A DNA stretch of 64,000 nt from Hyphomicrobiales bacterium (GCA_900466945.1 UBNV01000010.1:496001-560000), one strand, 5' to 3'. Counted from the first letter of the stretch, positions 29,260 through 38,388 are shown. Numbers and translations are program-made. Notes: generated by a model not told the origin, from the letters alone.

Positions 29260-31539
29260 ATGACCGCTCGCCTTCACTCGCTCTCGTTTAAACTCATTGC
29301 CGTCTTTCTCGTTCTGACATTCACCACGATCGCCTTGCTCAATGTCTTTGCCTATCGCGGTTCGAGCCAGCTCTTCGCCGAACAGACCGAAAAGGCGATG
29401 ACCAGCACGCTCACTTTCCGTGGCGACCTTCTGATCGAAAAATTGGGCGCGCTCGAGAACCAGGCGGCTTCCATCGCCAAGATCGAGACCTTGCAGCAGT
29501 CGATGACAGGCTTGAAGAGTGGGTGGAACACCATCACCAAGAGCAGCGGCGATGCAAAAGCCGAATTGCAGCGCGTCTTCGTTGCCGAAAACCCTCATCC
29601 GGCCGGCGAGCGCGAGAAGCTGATCAAGCCGGAAGGCCCAAGCGGTTTCTACTATTCGACCCACGAGACGACGCAGACACAGATGGCGGCCTATCTCGCC
29701 GGGACCGACTTTCTCGACATGCTGATTGCCGACCAGAACGGCAATGTCATCTATTCTTTCAGGAAAGGTGCAGCCTTCGCCGAGAACCTGAAGCAGGGCA
29801 ATTGGGCGGCGACCGGTCTTGGCCGGGTCTACCAGCAATCGGCCGAGGCCGCTGCAAATGCCGTGGACGACGTGGTCGGCGTGAATTTTTCCGGACTTGC
29901 CGTTGGCGGGGATGCCGGAGCGCCGGACATCTATTTCGCCGTGCCCTTCGTCAAACTCGGCGGCTACAAGGGCAGCCTGATGTTTCAGGTTCAGCCCCAG
30001 GTCTTCACCGATCTCTTGTCGAAGGGGATCATCCCGGGCAGCAGCCAGAAAGCTTCCATTCTTTCGTCTGGTGGAGCGGGCATCACATTGGATGAGGCCG
30101 GCAAGCTGGTCGATGTGCGCGCCGATTTCCAGGCGTCGGGTGACGGAATTGCCGTCCAGGCCGCCGAGCGTCCCGAGGGGGCGGCCGTCGTCTATGGCCG
30201 CCGGATCGCCTTTGCCGGTCAGGAGTTCGTTGTGACGGAAAGCCTGACGACGGCTGAACTGGAAGCCGGATCGCTGAGTATCGCGACGACGCTGTTCCTC
30301 ACGGGGCTGATTGCGCTCCTCGTGCTCGCCATCGCGACATGGGTCTTCACGCGACGCCTGTTTGCACCGCTCGATCGTCTCGTGACTTTCACTGCCGCCG
30401 TGGCCGACGGCGAGATCGAGCAACCTGTCGAAAACCAGGATCGGCGGGACGAGATCGGCAGCATGGCCCGGGCGCTGGAACGTTTCCGACTTGGCCTGAT
30501 CGAGCAGCAGCGGCTTTCGGCCGAGCGACGTGAAGAGCGGGAACGCGCCGACGACGAGCGTCGGCAGCGCATGGCCGAACGGGACAGCGAGGCGAAGACG
30601 CTGCAGGAGGTCGTTGAGACGCTCGACCACGGGCTGGACCGCCTGGCCGCCGGAGACCTCGCCTTCCGGATCGAGCGCGGTTTTCCGGCAGAGCTCGAAG
30701 GGCTGCGTTCCAATTTCAACAAGGCGATCGAGACGTTGAGCACCACGCTCGGCGGCATCGGGGGCAATTCAGTCGCGGTGCGCGAAGGGTCCGAGGAAAT
30801 GCGGGCCGGTGCCGACCAGCTTGCCGAGCGCACCGAACGCCAGGCCGCTGCCATCACGCAGGCAGCAACCGCGATCCAGGAGATTACCGGCGCGGTCAAG
30901 ACGCAGATCGCCCGCGCCGAGGAGGCCGAGCGCATTGCCCGGGCCGCGAAGGACGATACGGCCATGTCGGGGCTCATCATGCGCGACACGATCGCGGCCA
31001 TGGAAGCGATCCAGGGATCGTCGCAGGAGATCAACAAGATCGTCTCTGTCATCGACGAGATCGCCTTCCAGACCAATCTGCTGGCCCTCAATGCCGGCGT
31101 CGAGGCCGCCCGCGCCGGCGAAAGCGGCAAGGGCTTTGCTGTCGTGGCACAGGAGGTCCGGGAACTCGCGCAGCGTTCCTCGAATGCCGCCAAGGAGATC
31201 GCCAGCCTGCTGACCAAGTCGCGGGGCGAGGTGGATCACGGCGTGAAGCTCGTCGAGAAGGCGGGCCATGCGCTGGATGGCATCGGCTCGCATGTTCTGT
31301 CGATCAACAGCCATATTGGCGAGATCATGGAATCGACCCGCGAGGAAGCCCAGACGCTGGTCGACATCAATTCTTCGGTGAACCAGCTCGATGCGATGAC
31401 CCAGCAGAACGCCGCCATGGTCGAGGAAACGACGGCGGCGATTCACAGGCTGGCCGGCGAGGCTCGCGAGATGGATCAGCAATTGGGACAATTCAATCTC
31501 GTGGCCGATCGCCAGATTGCGTCGCGCCACGCCGCCTGA
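29260..31539 (+). CDS. Methyl-accepting chemotaxis protein without C-terminal tether
   Basis: A 759-residue chemoreceptor. The start (MTARLHSLSFKLIAVF) has GGGGA upstream; a longer open frame begins 33 codons earlier but is not protein-like. A membrane helix at about 12-32 is followed by a large periplasmic domain of roughly 310 residues with Cache-like strands (LIADQNGNVIYSFRKG, YFAVPFVKLGGYKGSLMFQV). A second helix follows (TLFLTGLIALLVLAIATWVF), then HAMP, a second HAMP-like unit (LAAGDLAFRIERGF) and the signalling domain with the conserved tip. The C terminus (QIASRHAA) lacks the NWEEF-type pentapeptide found in the other receptor of this window. Confidence 0.92.
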   Translation: MTARLHSLSFKLIAVFLVLTFTTIALLNVFAYRGSSQLFAEQTEKAMTSTLTFRGDLLIEKLGALENQAASIAKIETLQQSMTGLKSGWNTITKSSGDAKAELQRVFVAENPHPAGEREKLIKPEGPSGFYYSTHETTQTQMAAYLAGTDFLDMLIADQNGNVIYSFRKGAAFAENLKQGNWAATGLGRVYQQSAEAAANAVDDVVGVNFSGLAVGGDAGAPDIYFAVPFVKLGGYKGSLMFQVQPQVFTDLLSKGIIPGSSQKASILSSGGAGITLDEAGKLVDVRADFQASGDGIAVQAAERPEGAAVVYGRRIAFAGQEFVVTESLTTAELEAGSLSIATTLFLTGLIALLVLAIATWVFTRRLFAPLDRLVTFTAAVADGEIEQPVENQDRRDEIGSMARALERFRLGLIEQQRLSAERREERERADDERRQRMAERDSEAKTLQEVVETLDHGLDRLAAGDLAFRIERGFPAELEGLRSNFNKAIETLSTTLGGIGGNSVAVREGSEEMRAGADQLAERTERQAAAITQAATAIQEITGAVKTQIARAEEAERIARAAKDDTAMSGLIMRDTIAAMEAIQGSSQEINKIVSVIDEIAFQTNLLALNAGVEAARAGESGKGFAVVAQEVRELAQRSSNAAKEIASLLTKSRGEVDHGVKLVEKAGHALDGIGSHVLSINSHIGEIMESTREEAQTLVDINSSVNQLDAMTQQNAAMVEETTAAIHRLAGEAREMDQQLGQFNLVADRQIASRHAA

Positions 31540-31569
31540 GGCGGATGCTGGCGATGCCGATACGGAAAC

Positions 31570-31604
31570 AGGGCGCGGTGCTTTCGGCTACCGTGCCCTT
31601 TTTC
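31570..31604 (+). terminator. Terminator after chemoreceptor gene
   Basis: AGGGCGCGGT (31570-31579) pairs with ACCGTGCCCT (31590-31599) with one G-U pair, followed by TTTTTC. It lies 30 bases after the stop codon. Confidence 0.8.
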
Positions 31605-31670
31605 ATTCTGCCGGCTGGATCCAAGTATCAAGGTAAGCAATTGGATAAGGGTTAGAGTTAACATCTGTAG

Positions 31671-31685
31671 TTAATCCCAACTTAA
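31671..31685 (+). promoter_or_regulatory. CtrA-type box upstream of outer-membrane gene
   Basis: TTAA-TCCCAAC-TTAA is an exact match to the CtrA full site TTAA-N7-TTAA. A third TTAA lies nine bases upstream (31658-31661). It is about 90 bases before the ATG of the outer-membrane protein gene, suggesting cell-cycle-linked expression. Binding is inferred. Confidence 0.55.
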
Positions 31686-31772
31686 CCTTTCCACTCCATT
31701 ATCTGTGTCAATTCAGGATGTCGGGCGCAAAGCAGCCTGACGCGACAACGCTGGGACTTGGAGTATCCTGTC

Positions 31773-32609
31773 ATGACGAAAACAATTCTTGCCGCGGTAA
31801 CGGCTGCTCTGCTCGCCAGCTCGGCTTCCTATGCCGCTGATGTTTATCAGCCCGAACCGCAGCCTGCCTATGTCGAGGCACCGGAAGTCGCGGTTGCCGA
31901 AGCCTCCGGCTGGTATCTCCGCGGCGATCTCGGCTACAATTTTAACAAGCTGCGCGGCGCCAAGTATTTCCAGGGCAGCAACGACAACGAAGTCGATTTC
32001 ACGACCTCGTCGATCAAGGACAGTTTCTGGCTCGGCGGCGGTGTCGGTTACCAGGTCAACAGCTATCTGCGCACCGACCTGACATTTGACTATATGTTCA
32101 AGTCTGACTTCAACGGCTCGACGACGGGTTCCTGCGGTGTAGCGGTCGCTTGTACCTCGACCGACCTGGCTGCCTTGAAGGCCTATACCCTGATGGCCAA
32201 CGCCTATATCGACCTCGGCACCTACGCCTACTTCACGCCCTACATCGGCGGAGGTATCGGTGGCTCCTATGTCAAATGGGACAAGCTGCGGAACACCTCT
32301 TGCGAAACCGGCAACCCATCGAACTGCGATGCCACGGTTGAACACGGCGGCAAGGGCAGCTGGCGCTTCGCCTATCAGCTGATGGCCGGCGCATCGATCG
32401 ACGTGACCTGCAACGTCAAGGCCGATGTCGGTTACCGCTTCCGCCACACCGCGGGCGGTGACATGTTTGGCTACAACCTCGGTGGTGGTCCCGGTTCCGA
32501 CAAGGGCTTCTACAGCCACAGCGTTCACGCTGGTGCGCGCTACGTCTTCGGCGGTTGCGAAACCCCTGTTGCCTACGAGCCGCCGGTCGAGCTGCCGGTT
32601 TACAAGTAA
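31773..32609 (+). CDS. Outer-membrane beta-barrel protein (opacity/porin-like family)
   Basis: A 278-residue protein with a signal peptide ending at SASYAA (about residue 20), a proline-rich spacer (YQPEPQPAYVEAPEV) and then an eight-stranded-type barrel. It has alternating aromatic strands (GWYLRGDLGYNFNKL, SFWLGGGVGYQVNSYLRTDL, YFTPYIGGGIGGSYVKW, KADVGYRFRHT) and a C-terminal strand SVHAGARYVFGG, unusually followed by a 20-residue proline/valine tail. Two cysteine pairs (SCGVAVAC, SCETGNPSNC) may form periplasmic or loop disulfides. It resembles the abundant Omp25/Omp31/RopB-type proteins of Rhizobiales. GGAG precedes the ATG and a CtrA-type box lies upstream. Confidence 0.85.
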   Translation: MTKTILAAVTAALLASSASYAADVYQPEPQPAYVEAPEVAVAEASGWYLRGDLGYNFNKLRGAKYFQGSNDNEVDFTTSSIKDSFWLGGGVGYQVNSYLRTDLTFDYMFKSDFNGSTTGSCGVAVACTSTDLAALKAYTLMANAYIDLGTYAYFTPYIGGGIGGSYVKWDKLRNTSCETGNPSNCDATVEHGGKGSWRFAYQLMAGASIDVTCNVKADVGYRFRHTAGGDMFGYNLGGGPGSDKGFYSHSVHAGARYVFGGCETPVAYEPPVELPVYK

Positions 32610-32640
32610 GCCGCATCCGGCCTTGGATTGCTGCACATCA

Positions 32641-32664
32641 GAAAGGGCCCGTTCGGGCCCTTTC
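32641..32664 (+). terminator. Terminator after outer-membrane protein gene
   Basis: A perfect 10-bp stem, GAAAGGGCCC and GGGCCCTTTC, around a GTTC loop. The T-run is short. It sits 30 bases after the stop codon and before the convergent CorA-like gene, which may share it. Confidence 0.7.
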
Positions 32665-32674
32665 GCGCGTTCTA

Positions 32675-33667
32675 CTACAGGATGCCGGTTCTACGCAGGA
32701 TCCACCAGGAGAGCATTACCGACAGCAGGATGAAGCCGAAGGCGTAGGCTGTGCCATGCAATCCCACCGCGAAGGGAAGGGCTGTTGTGTTCATGCCAAA
32801 GAAGCCTGTGACTAGCGATGGCGGCAGCAGCAGCGCCGTCATCAGCGACAGGATGTAAAGGTGGCGGTTCGTCTCGGCGCTTTGCTTGGAATCCAGTTCT
32901 TCATGCAGGAGCCGCGCCCGGTCGGCCAGCGCGTAGACGTCCTGATCGACAGCCTCGAGTCTTGCTGCGAGGCGTGCCAAGCTGTCTTCCATATCCTCTG
33001 ACAGATCCTCGTCGTCGGCCGCCGCAGCCCGGCGCATGATCAGCAGCATCGTGCGCAGGTGCCGGTGGAGCCTGACGATCAAACGGCGCACAGGTGTGAG
33101 CCGGCGTCGTTCGTCGCGCAATTCGCTGCCGTAGACGTGGTCCTCGATCTGGTTCAGTTCTTCCGTTAGCTCCAGCACGACGGCGATGAGGCCCCGCTGA
33201 AACTCGGCGACCAGCAGTTCGAAGACCTGCAGAGGCGCAGCATAGCGGGTGGCATTTTTCTCAACCGCGGCCCGGACCTTGTCGACCGAGCGGATCGGCT
33301 GCAGGCGTGTGGTGACGATGAACCTGTCCGAGAGGGCAAAATGCAGCCAGCCGATGTCCCGAGTCGTCGAGTCGAATTCGCGCTGAAAATCGATGAGCGT
33401 GCCGAACAGCAGGCCTTCGTCCACCGAAAGCGCCGCATGCGTGTCATGCGTCGTCAGCGCCGCGATCGCCGGGGCGGTCAGGCCCTCGAACTGTTCGAGA
33501 AACGGCGCCACGCGTCCGTCCGCCAGGTTGAGGTGAAGCCAGATGAAACCGTCACCGGGATCGGCCTGTGCGGGTGAGCATTCGGCGGGCAGTCGTTCGC
33601 TTCCTTTGCCAGGCATGATCCGATAGGCCCAGACGAGGCCCGGAATGGTGCTGCTCAGGGGAAACAT
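32675..33667 (-). CDS. CorA-family divalent metal transporter (ZntB-like)
   Basis: A 330-residue 2-TM-GxN protein. The large N-terminal cytosolic domain (WLHLNLADGRVAPFLEQ) leads into a long helix (ELDSKQSAETNRHLYILSLMTALLLPPSLVTG). The signature GMN occurs in GFFGMNTTALPF between the two C-terminal membrane helices, and the chain ends in the basic WWILRRTGIL. The position of the sequence within CorA fits ZntB-like zinc/proton transporters better than classical magnesium CorA, but ion choice cannot be settled from the sequence. The gene stands alone, convergent with the outer-membrane gene. Confidence 0.88.
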   Translation of the reverse strand: MFPLSSTIPGLVWAYRIMPGKGSERLPAECSPAQADPGDGFIWLHLNLADGRVAPFLEQFEGLTAPAIAALTTHDTHAALSVDEGLLFGTLIDFQREFDSTTRDIGWLHFALSDRFIVTTRLQPIRSVDKVRAAVEKNATRYAAPLQVFELLVAEFQRGLIAVVLELTEELNQIEDHVYGSELRDERRRLTPVRRLIVRLHRHLRTMLLIMRRAAAADDEDLSEDMEDSLARLAARLEAVDQDVYALADRARLLHEELDSKQSAETNRHLYILSLMTALLLPPSLVTGFFGMNTTALPFAVGLHGTAYAFGFILLSVMLSWWILRRTGIL

Positions 33668-33822
33668 CGAAATTGGGCTCCATGGCGGCGGGAAGCGGAT
33701 GCTGCGGGACTAGTGGCTGATGCGCCAGCTGCATGACGGATTGATGACAGTGGCAGGCAAGCGGCGGCGGTCTGCCTGGCGCGGACGAGACAAAAATTTT
33801 GCTTTGCGCGACGTGAGCCCGC

Positions 33823-33851
33823 TTGACTGACATGGGCGACAGGAGTAGTTC
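33823..33851 (+). promoter_or_regulatory. Candidate serC promoter
   Basis: TTGACT (33823-33828) with TAGTTC 17 bases downstream; the extended CTTGAC matches the rhizobial -35. The predicted start near 33858 would place the hairpin leader at the very 5' end of the mRNA. Confidence 0.5.
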
Positions 33852-33857
33852 CGACGG

Positions 33858-33906
33858 CGGGACACCTCTCCCCAACGAGAGGCTAATTACCTGGAAGGGT
33901 ATCTAT
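33858..33906 (+). promoter_or_regulatory. serC-type structured mRNA leader
   Basis: Directly upstream of serC the sequence contains the hairpin CCTCTC (33865-33870), CCCAAC loop, GAGAGG (33877-33882). A linker and the ribosome site GGAAGGG follow. An RNA motif upstream of serC is a known conserved element of alphaproteobacteria (the serC motif). Position, size and the hairpin agree, but I could not align it with the published consensus. It presumably modulates serine biosynthesis. Confidence 0.6.
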
Positions 33907-35085
33907 ATGGCTGATGTGATCGCCCCCGCCGCGCGTCCGGCAAACTCTCATTTTTCGTCTGGCCCCTGCTCGAAGCGTCCCGGTTGGTCGCTCGATGCGC
34001 TTTCCGATGCCCCGCTCGGTCGTTCGCACCGCGCCAAGGTCGGCAAGGAAAAGTTGAAGCTGGCCATCGACCTTACCCGCGAAATTCTCAACGTTCCCGC
34101 TGACTACCGCATCGGCATCGTTCCGGCCTCCGACACGGGCGCCGTTGAAATGGCCATGTGGTCGCTGCTCGGCGAACGTGGCGTCGACATGCTCTCCTGG
34201 GAAAGCTTCGGCGCCGGCTGGGTCACCGATGTGGTGAAGCAGCTGAAGCTTGCCGATGTCCGCAAGTTCAACGCCGATTACGGCCTGCTGCCGGATCTCG
34301 CCGCCGTCGATTTCGACCGCGACGTCGTCTTCACCTGGAACGGCACCACTTCTGGCGTGCGTGTTCCGAACGCCGACTTCATCCCTGATGATCGCAAGGG
34401 TCTGACCATCTGCGACGCCACGTCGGCAGCCTTCGCGCAGGATCTGGACTTCTCCAAGCTCGATGTCACGACCTTCTCCTGGCAGAAGGTACTGGGCGGC
34501 GAGGGCGGTCACGGTGTGATCATCCTCTCTCCGCGCGCCGTCGAGCGTCTGACGACCTATGTGCCTGCCTGGCCGCTGCCGAAGATCTTCCGCATGACAT
34601 CGGGCGGCAAGCTGATTGAAGGTATCTTCGTCGGTGAGACCATCAACACACCGTCGATGCTCTGCGTCGAGGATTATGTCGATGCGCTGAAGTGGGCAAA
34701 GTCGATCGGTGGCCTTGAAGCCCTGATCGCTCGCGCCGACGCCAATGCCAAGGTGATCTTCGACTTCATCGAGAAGAACGACTGGATTGCCAATCTCGCG
34801 GTCGACGACGCGACGCGTTCGAACACCTCTGTCTGCGTCAAGATTGTCGATCCCGCAGTCACCGCACTCGATGCCGATGCCCAGGCCGCCTTCGCCAAGG
34901 GCATTGCCAGCATTCTCGAAAAGCAGGGTGTCGCCTTCGACATTGGCGCTTACCGTGATGCACCGGCCGGCCTTCGCATCTGGGCAGGTGCGACGATCGA
35001 GACTGCTGATATGGCGGCTCTGATGCCGTGGCTCTCCTTCGCCTATGAGACGCAGAAGGCATCTCTGGCCAAGGCTGCCGCCTGA
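33907..35085 (+). CDS. serC: Phosphoserine aminotransferase
   Basis: PLP enzyme that transaminates 3-phosphohydroxypyruvate to phosphoserine, the second step of serine synthesis (and a pyridoxal-pathway step in some bacteria). The ATG at 33907 ([20 protein letters not shown]) has GGAAGGG upstream and yields 392 residues. The PLP lysine is K194 in [16 protein letters not shown]. The substrate segment [13 protein letters not shown] is also present. It is the long alphaproteobacterial/plant-like form rather than the 362-residue enterobacterial type. serA follows 88 bases downstream. Confidence 0.95.
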   Translation: MADVIAPAARPANSHFSSGPCSKRPGWSLDALSDAPLGRSHRAKVGKEKLKLAIDLTREILNVPADYRIGIVPASDTGAVEMAMWSLLGERGVDMLSWESFGAGWVTDVVKQLKLADVRKFNADYGLLPDLAAVDFDRDVVFTWNGTTSGVRVPNADFIPDDRKGLTICDATSAAFAQDLDFSKLDVTTFSWQKVLGGEGGHGVIILSPRAVERLTTYVPAWPLPKIFRMTSGGKLIEGIFVGETINTPSMLCVEDYVDALKWAKSIGGLEALIARADANAKVIFDFIEKNDWIANLAVDDATRSNTSVCVKIVDPAVTALDADAQAAFAKGIASILEKQGVAFDIGAYRDAPAGLRIWAGATIETADMAALMPWLSFAYETQKASLAKAAA

Positions 35086-35099
35086 TCCTTGATCAATTC

Positions 35100-35122
35100 G
35101 GCTCCGCCACAGCGGCGGAGCC
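35100..35122 (+). promoter_or_regulatory. Hairpin in the serC-serA spacer
   Basis: GGCTCCGCC and GGCGGAGCC pair perfectly around ACAGC. There is no T-run, so it is not a classical terminator. It may act as an mRNA-stabilising or attenuating element between the two serine genes. Confidence 0.5.
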
Positions 35123-35173
35123 CCGCAATTCTCATCATTCCATTCAAACGAACTCTCTGAAGGAGGCCTCGTC

Positions 35174-36769
35174 ATGGCACCTCGCGTTCTCGTATCCGAC
35201 GAATTGTCTGAAACCGCGGTCCAGATCTTCCGCGATCGCGGCGTCGAAGTGGATTTCCAGCCGAAGCTCGGCAAGGACAAGGAAAAGCTCGCCGAAATCA
35301 TCGGCAACTACGATGGTCTCGCCATCCGTTCGGCCACCAAGGCGACGGAAAAGCTGATCGCCGCTGCGACCAACCTCAAGGTCATCGGCCGCGCCGGCAT
35401 CGGCGTCGACAATGTCGATATCCCGGCTGCCTCCAAGCGCGGCATCATCGTGATGAACACGCCTTTCGGCAATTCGATCACGACGGCCGAACACGCCATC
35501 GCGCTCATGTTTGCCGTTGCCCGCCAGCTGCCGCAGGCCGATGCCTCGACCCAGGCCGGCAAGTGGGAAAAGTCGAAGTTCATGGGTGTCGAAATCACCG
35601 GCAAGACGCTGGGTGTCATCGGTGCCGGCAATATCGGCGGCATCGTCTGCAAGAAGGCGATCGGCCTTGGCATGCATGTCATCGCCTATGATCCCTTCCT
35701 GTCGACCGAACGCGCGCAGGAAATGGGCGTCGAGAAGGTCGAGCTCGACGAGCTTCTGCCGCGCGCAGATTTCATCACGCTGCACGTGCCGATGACCGAC
35801 AAGACCCGCGGCATCCTCGGCAAGGACAACATTGCCAAGACCAAGCCCGGCGTGCGCATCATCAACTGCGCCCGTGGTGGTCTCGTGGATGAGGCAGCGC
35901 TCGCAGACGCCATCAAGTCCGGCCATGTCGCCGGTGCCGGCTTCGACGTTTTCGAAGTCGAGCCTGCGACCGAAAGCCCGCTCTTCGGCCTGCCGAATGT
36001 TGTCTGCACGCCGCATCTCGGCGCCTCGACCACGGAAGCCCAGGAAAACGTCGCTCTGCAGGTCGCCGAGCAGATGTCCGACTATCTCATGAAGGGTGCC
36101 GTCTCCAACGCCATCAACATGCCGTCGATCACGGCTGAGGAAGCGCCGATCCTGAAGCCGTTCATCCGGCTTGCGGATGTGCTCGGTTCGTTTGCCGGCC
36201 AGATGACCGAGAACCCGATCAAGGAAATCGAGATCCTCTATGATGGCGTGACCTCCGGCATGAACACCAAGGCGCTGACTTCTGCGCTGCTGGCCGGCCT
36301 CATCCGCCCGCAGGTTGCCGACGTGAACATGGTTTCGGCCCCGATCATGATCAAGGAAAAGGGCGTCATCGTCTCGGAAGTGAAGCGCGACAAGACCGGC
36401 GTCTATGACGGTTACATCAAGCTCACCGTCGTCACCGAAAAGCAAACGCGTTCGGTTGCCGGTACCGTCTTCTCCGATGGCAAGCCGCGCTTCATCCAGA
36501 TCAAGGGCATCAACATGGATGCCGATGTCGGTCCGAACATGATTTACATCTCCAACACCGACGTTCCCGGCATGATCGGCTTCATGGGCACCACGCTCGG
36601 CAATGCCAAGGTCAACATCGCGAACTTCCAGCTCGGCCGCGACAAGGAAGGTGGCGACGCCATCGCGCTTCTCTACGTCGATGGCCCGGTGGAGCAGTCG
36701 GTTCTCGACCAGCTCACCGCCAATCCGGCGGTCAAGCAGGCTAAGCCGCTGGTGTTCAACGTCGACTGA
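35174..36769 (+). CDS. serA: D-3-phosphoglycerate dehydrogenase
   Basis: Catalyses the first committed step of serine synthesis, oxidising 3-phosphoglycerate with NAD. The 531-residue long form has a substrate domain, a Rossmann domain (LGVIGAGNIGGIVCKKA) and catalytic motifs NCARGGLVDEAAL and TPHLGASTTEAQENVA. An intervening ASB domain (PIKEIEILYDGVTSGM) precedes the C-terminal ACT domain (NTDVPGMIGFMGTTLG), which suggests possible serine feedback. GGAGG precedes the ATG. It pairs with serC and is followed by a strong terminator. Confidence 0.96.
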   Translation: MAPRVLVSDELSETAVQIFRDRGVEVDFQPKLGKDKEKLAEIIGNYDGLAIRSATKATEKLIAAATNLKVIGRAGIGVDNVDIPAASKRGIIVMNTPFGNSITTAEHAIALMFAVARQLPQADASTQAGKWEKSKFMGVEITGKTLGVIGAGNIGGIVCKKAIGLGMHVIAYDPFLSTERAQEMGVEKVELDELLPRADFITLHVPMTDKTRGILGKDNIAKTKPGVRIINCARGGLVDEAALADAIKSGHVAGAGFDVFEVEPATESPLFGLPNVVCTPHLGASTTEAQENVALQVAEQMSDYLMKGAVSNAINMPSITAEEAPILKPFIRLADVLGSFAGQMTENPIKEIEILYDGVTSGMNTKALTSALLAGLIRPQVADVNMVSAPIMIKEKGVIVSEVKRDKTGVYDGYIKLTVVTEKQTRSVAGTVFSDGKPRFIQIKGINMDADVGPNMIYISNTDVPGMIGFMGTTLGNAKVNIANFQLGRDKEGGDAIALLYVDGPVEQSVLDQLTANPAVKQAKPLVFNVD

Positions 36770-36794
36770 TCGAATTCTGAATAATCACCTAACA

Positions 36795-36827
36795 AAACGG
36801 CGCGGGATCAATCCCGCGCCGTTTTTG
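36795..36827 (+). terminator. Terminator after serA
   Basis: ACGGCGCGGGAT and ATCCCGCGCCGT form a 12-bp stem with a CA-containing loop, preceded by A4 and followed by T5. It is a strong intrinsic terminator about 25 bases after the stop. Confidence 0.92.
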
Positions 36828-36931
36828 TTTATCGCGCGGAGACCAAGCGGCTTAAAAATATATGAAAAACATTATGCGTTGAACTGACGCATGGCGGGTT
36901 GTCGCATTGCCTTGCCGGTGCGAGGGTATAG

Positions 36932-36945
36932 TTGATGTTTATCAT
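36932..36945 (+). promoter_or_regulatory. FNR/FixK-like palindrome before cydA
   Basis: TTGAT-GTTT-ATCAT differs by one base from the anaerobox TTGAT-N4-ATCAA. A TATAGT hexamer (36927-36932) directly abuts it, so the box would cover the transcription start. That location suits repression by an FNR-type regulator better than activation. Only the sequence match is seen; function is inferred. Confidence 0.4.
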
Positions 36946-36975
36946 CTCCGGGAGGAGAGAAGGAAAGGACATCCG

Positions 36976-38388
36976 ATGTTCGAAAACTTCGACGCACAAC
37001 TCCTGGCACGCATACAGTTTGCCTTTACCGTATCGTTCCACATCATCTTCCCCGCCTTTTCCATCGGGCTTGCGAGCTATCTCGCGGTGCTCGAGGGCCT
37101 CTATCTCTGGAAGAAGGACAAGGTCTATCTCGAGCTCTTCGACTTCTGGAAGACGATCTTCGCGGTCGCTTTCGGCATGGGCGTCGTCTCCGGCATTGTC
37201 ATGTCCTATCAGTTCGGTACCAACTGGTCGGTGTTCTCCGACAAGGCTGGGCCGGTCATTGGTCCCCTAATGGGCTACGAGGTGCTGACCGCCTTCTTCC
37301 TCGAAGCGGGCTTCCTCGGCGTCATGCTCTTCGGTCGCAACCGCGTTGGCCCTGGCCTCCACTTCTTCGCCACGCTGATGGTGGCCTTCGGGACACTGAT
37401 CTCGGCCACCTGGATCCTGTCGGTCAATTCCTGGATGCAGACGCCCGCAGGCTTCGCGATGAACGATGTTGGGCAGTTCGTGCCTGTTGATTGGTGGAAG
37501 ATAGTCTTCAATCCATCCTTCCCCTATCGCCTTGTTCATATGGTCATTGCGGCCTATCTCACTACGGCTTTTGTGGTCGGTGCGGTCGGCGCCTGGCACT
37601 TGCTGCGCGGCACGGCACCGCGTCGTGCCGGTGTGATGTTCTCGATGGCCATGTGGATGGCCGCCATCGTTGCGCCGATCCAGATTGCCGCCGGCGACGC
37701 GCACGGCCTCAACACGCTGGAGCACCAGCCGGTCAAGGTCATGGCCATGGAAGGCCATTTCGACAGCCATCCGGAGGGCGCGCCGCTGATCCTTTTCGGC
37801 ATCCCGAACACGGAAGAGAAGCGGATCGACTATGCGCTTGAAATCCCTAAGCTTTCCAGCTTGATCCTGAAGCATGACCTAAATGCCCCGCTCGCCGGGC
37901 TCGATACGATCCCAGACGACAAGGAACCGCCGATCGCCATCGTCTTCTGGTCATTCCGCGTCATGGTGGCGATCGGCTTTGCCATGCTCGGCGTCGGTCT
38001 GTTCTCGCTCTGGTGTCGCTGGAAGGGGACGCTGCACTCCAATCACTGGCTGCACAGGGCCGCCCTCGTCATGGGTCCTTCCGGCTTCGTTGCCGTGCTC
38101 GCCGGCTGGATCACCACCGAGGTCGGCCGCCAGCCATACACGGTCTATGGCCATCTGCTGACGGCGGATTCGATTTCGCCGATTGCAGCGCCTGCAGTCG
38201 CCGCCTCGCTGATCGCCTTCATCATCGTTTACTTCATCGTCTTCGGCGCCGGCACCTTCTACATCCTGCGTCTGATGGCGCGCCTGCCGCGGGATCCCAT
38301 GCCGGATCTCGACGACGGCCCGATCCGTACCTCCGGCATCACACCCGCTGCGCAGACCGGACATCATGGAGGCCAGCATGGTCATTGA
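36976..38388 (+). CDS. cydA: Cytochrome bd-type ubiquinol oxidase subunit I (CIO-like)
   Basis: Membrane subunit of a bd-type quinol oxidase that reduces oxygen to water without pumping protons. The 470-residue form starts MFENFDAQLLARIQFAF after AAAGGAC. The heme-ligand histidine is H22 in FTVSFHIIFPAFSIGL. A second is expected in YRLVHMVIAAYLTT and a methionine in FWSFRVMVAIG. The motif GRQPYTVYG follows. The periplasmic Q-loop is short, as in cyanide-insensitive CioA-type enzymes, unlike the long loop of E. coli CydA. It overlaps cydB by 11 bases. Confidence 0.93.
   Translation: MFENFDAQLLARIQFAFTVSFHIIFPAFSIGLASYLAVLEGLYLWKKDKVYLELFDFWKTIFAVAFGMGVVSGIVMSYQFGTNWSVFSDKAGPVIGPLMGYEVLTAFFLEAGFLGVMLFGRNRVGPGLHFFATLMVAFGTLISATWILSVNSWMQTPAGFAMNDVGQFVPVDWWKIVFNPSFPYRLVHMVIAAYLTTAFVVGAVGAWHLLRGTAPRRAGVMFSMAMWMAAIVAPIQIAAGDAHGLNTLEHQPVKVMAMEGHFDSHPEGAPLILFGIPNTEEKRIDYALEIPKLSSLILKHDLNAPLAGLDTIPDDKEPPIAIVFWSFRVMVAIGFAMLGVGLFSLWCRWKGTLHSNHWLHRAALVMGPSGFVAVLAGWITTEVGRQPYTVYGHLLTADSISPIAAPAVAASLIAFIIVYFIVFGAGTFYILRLMARLPRDPMPDLDDGPIRTSGITPAAQTGHHGGQHGH

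Noticed and set aside
29134..30630. A long open frame antisense to the second chemoreceptor
   Set aside because: Antisense shadow; the sense protein is clearly a receptor with membrane helices and HAMP.
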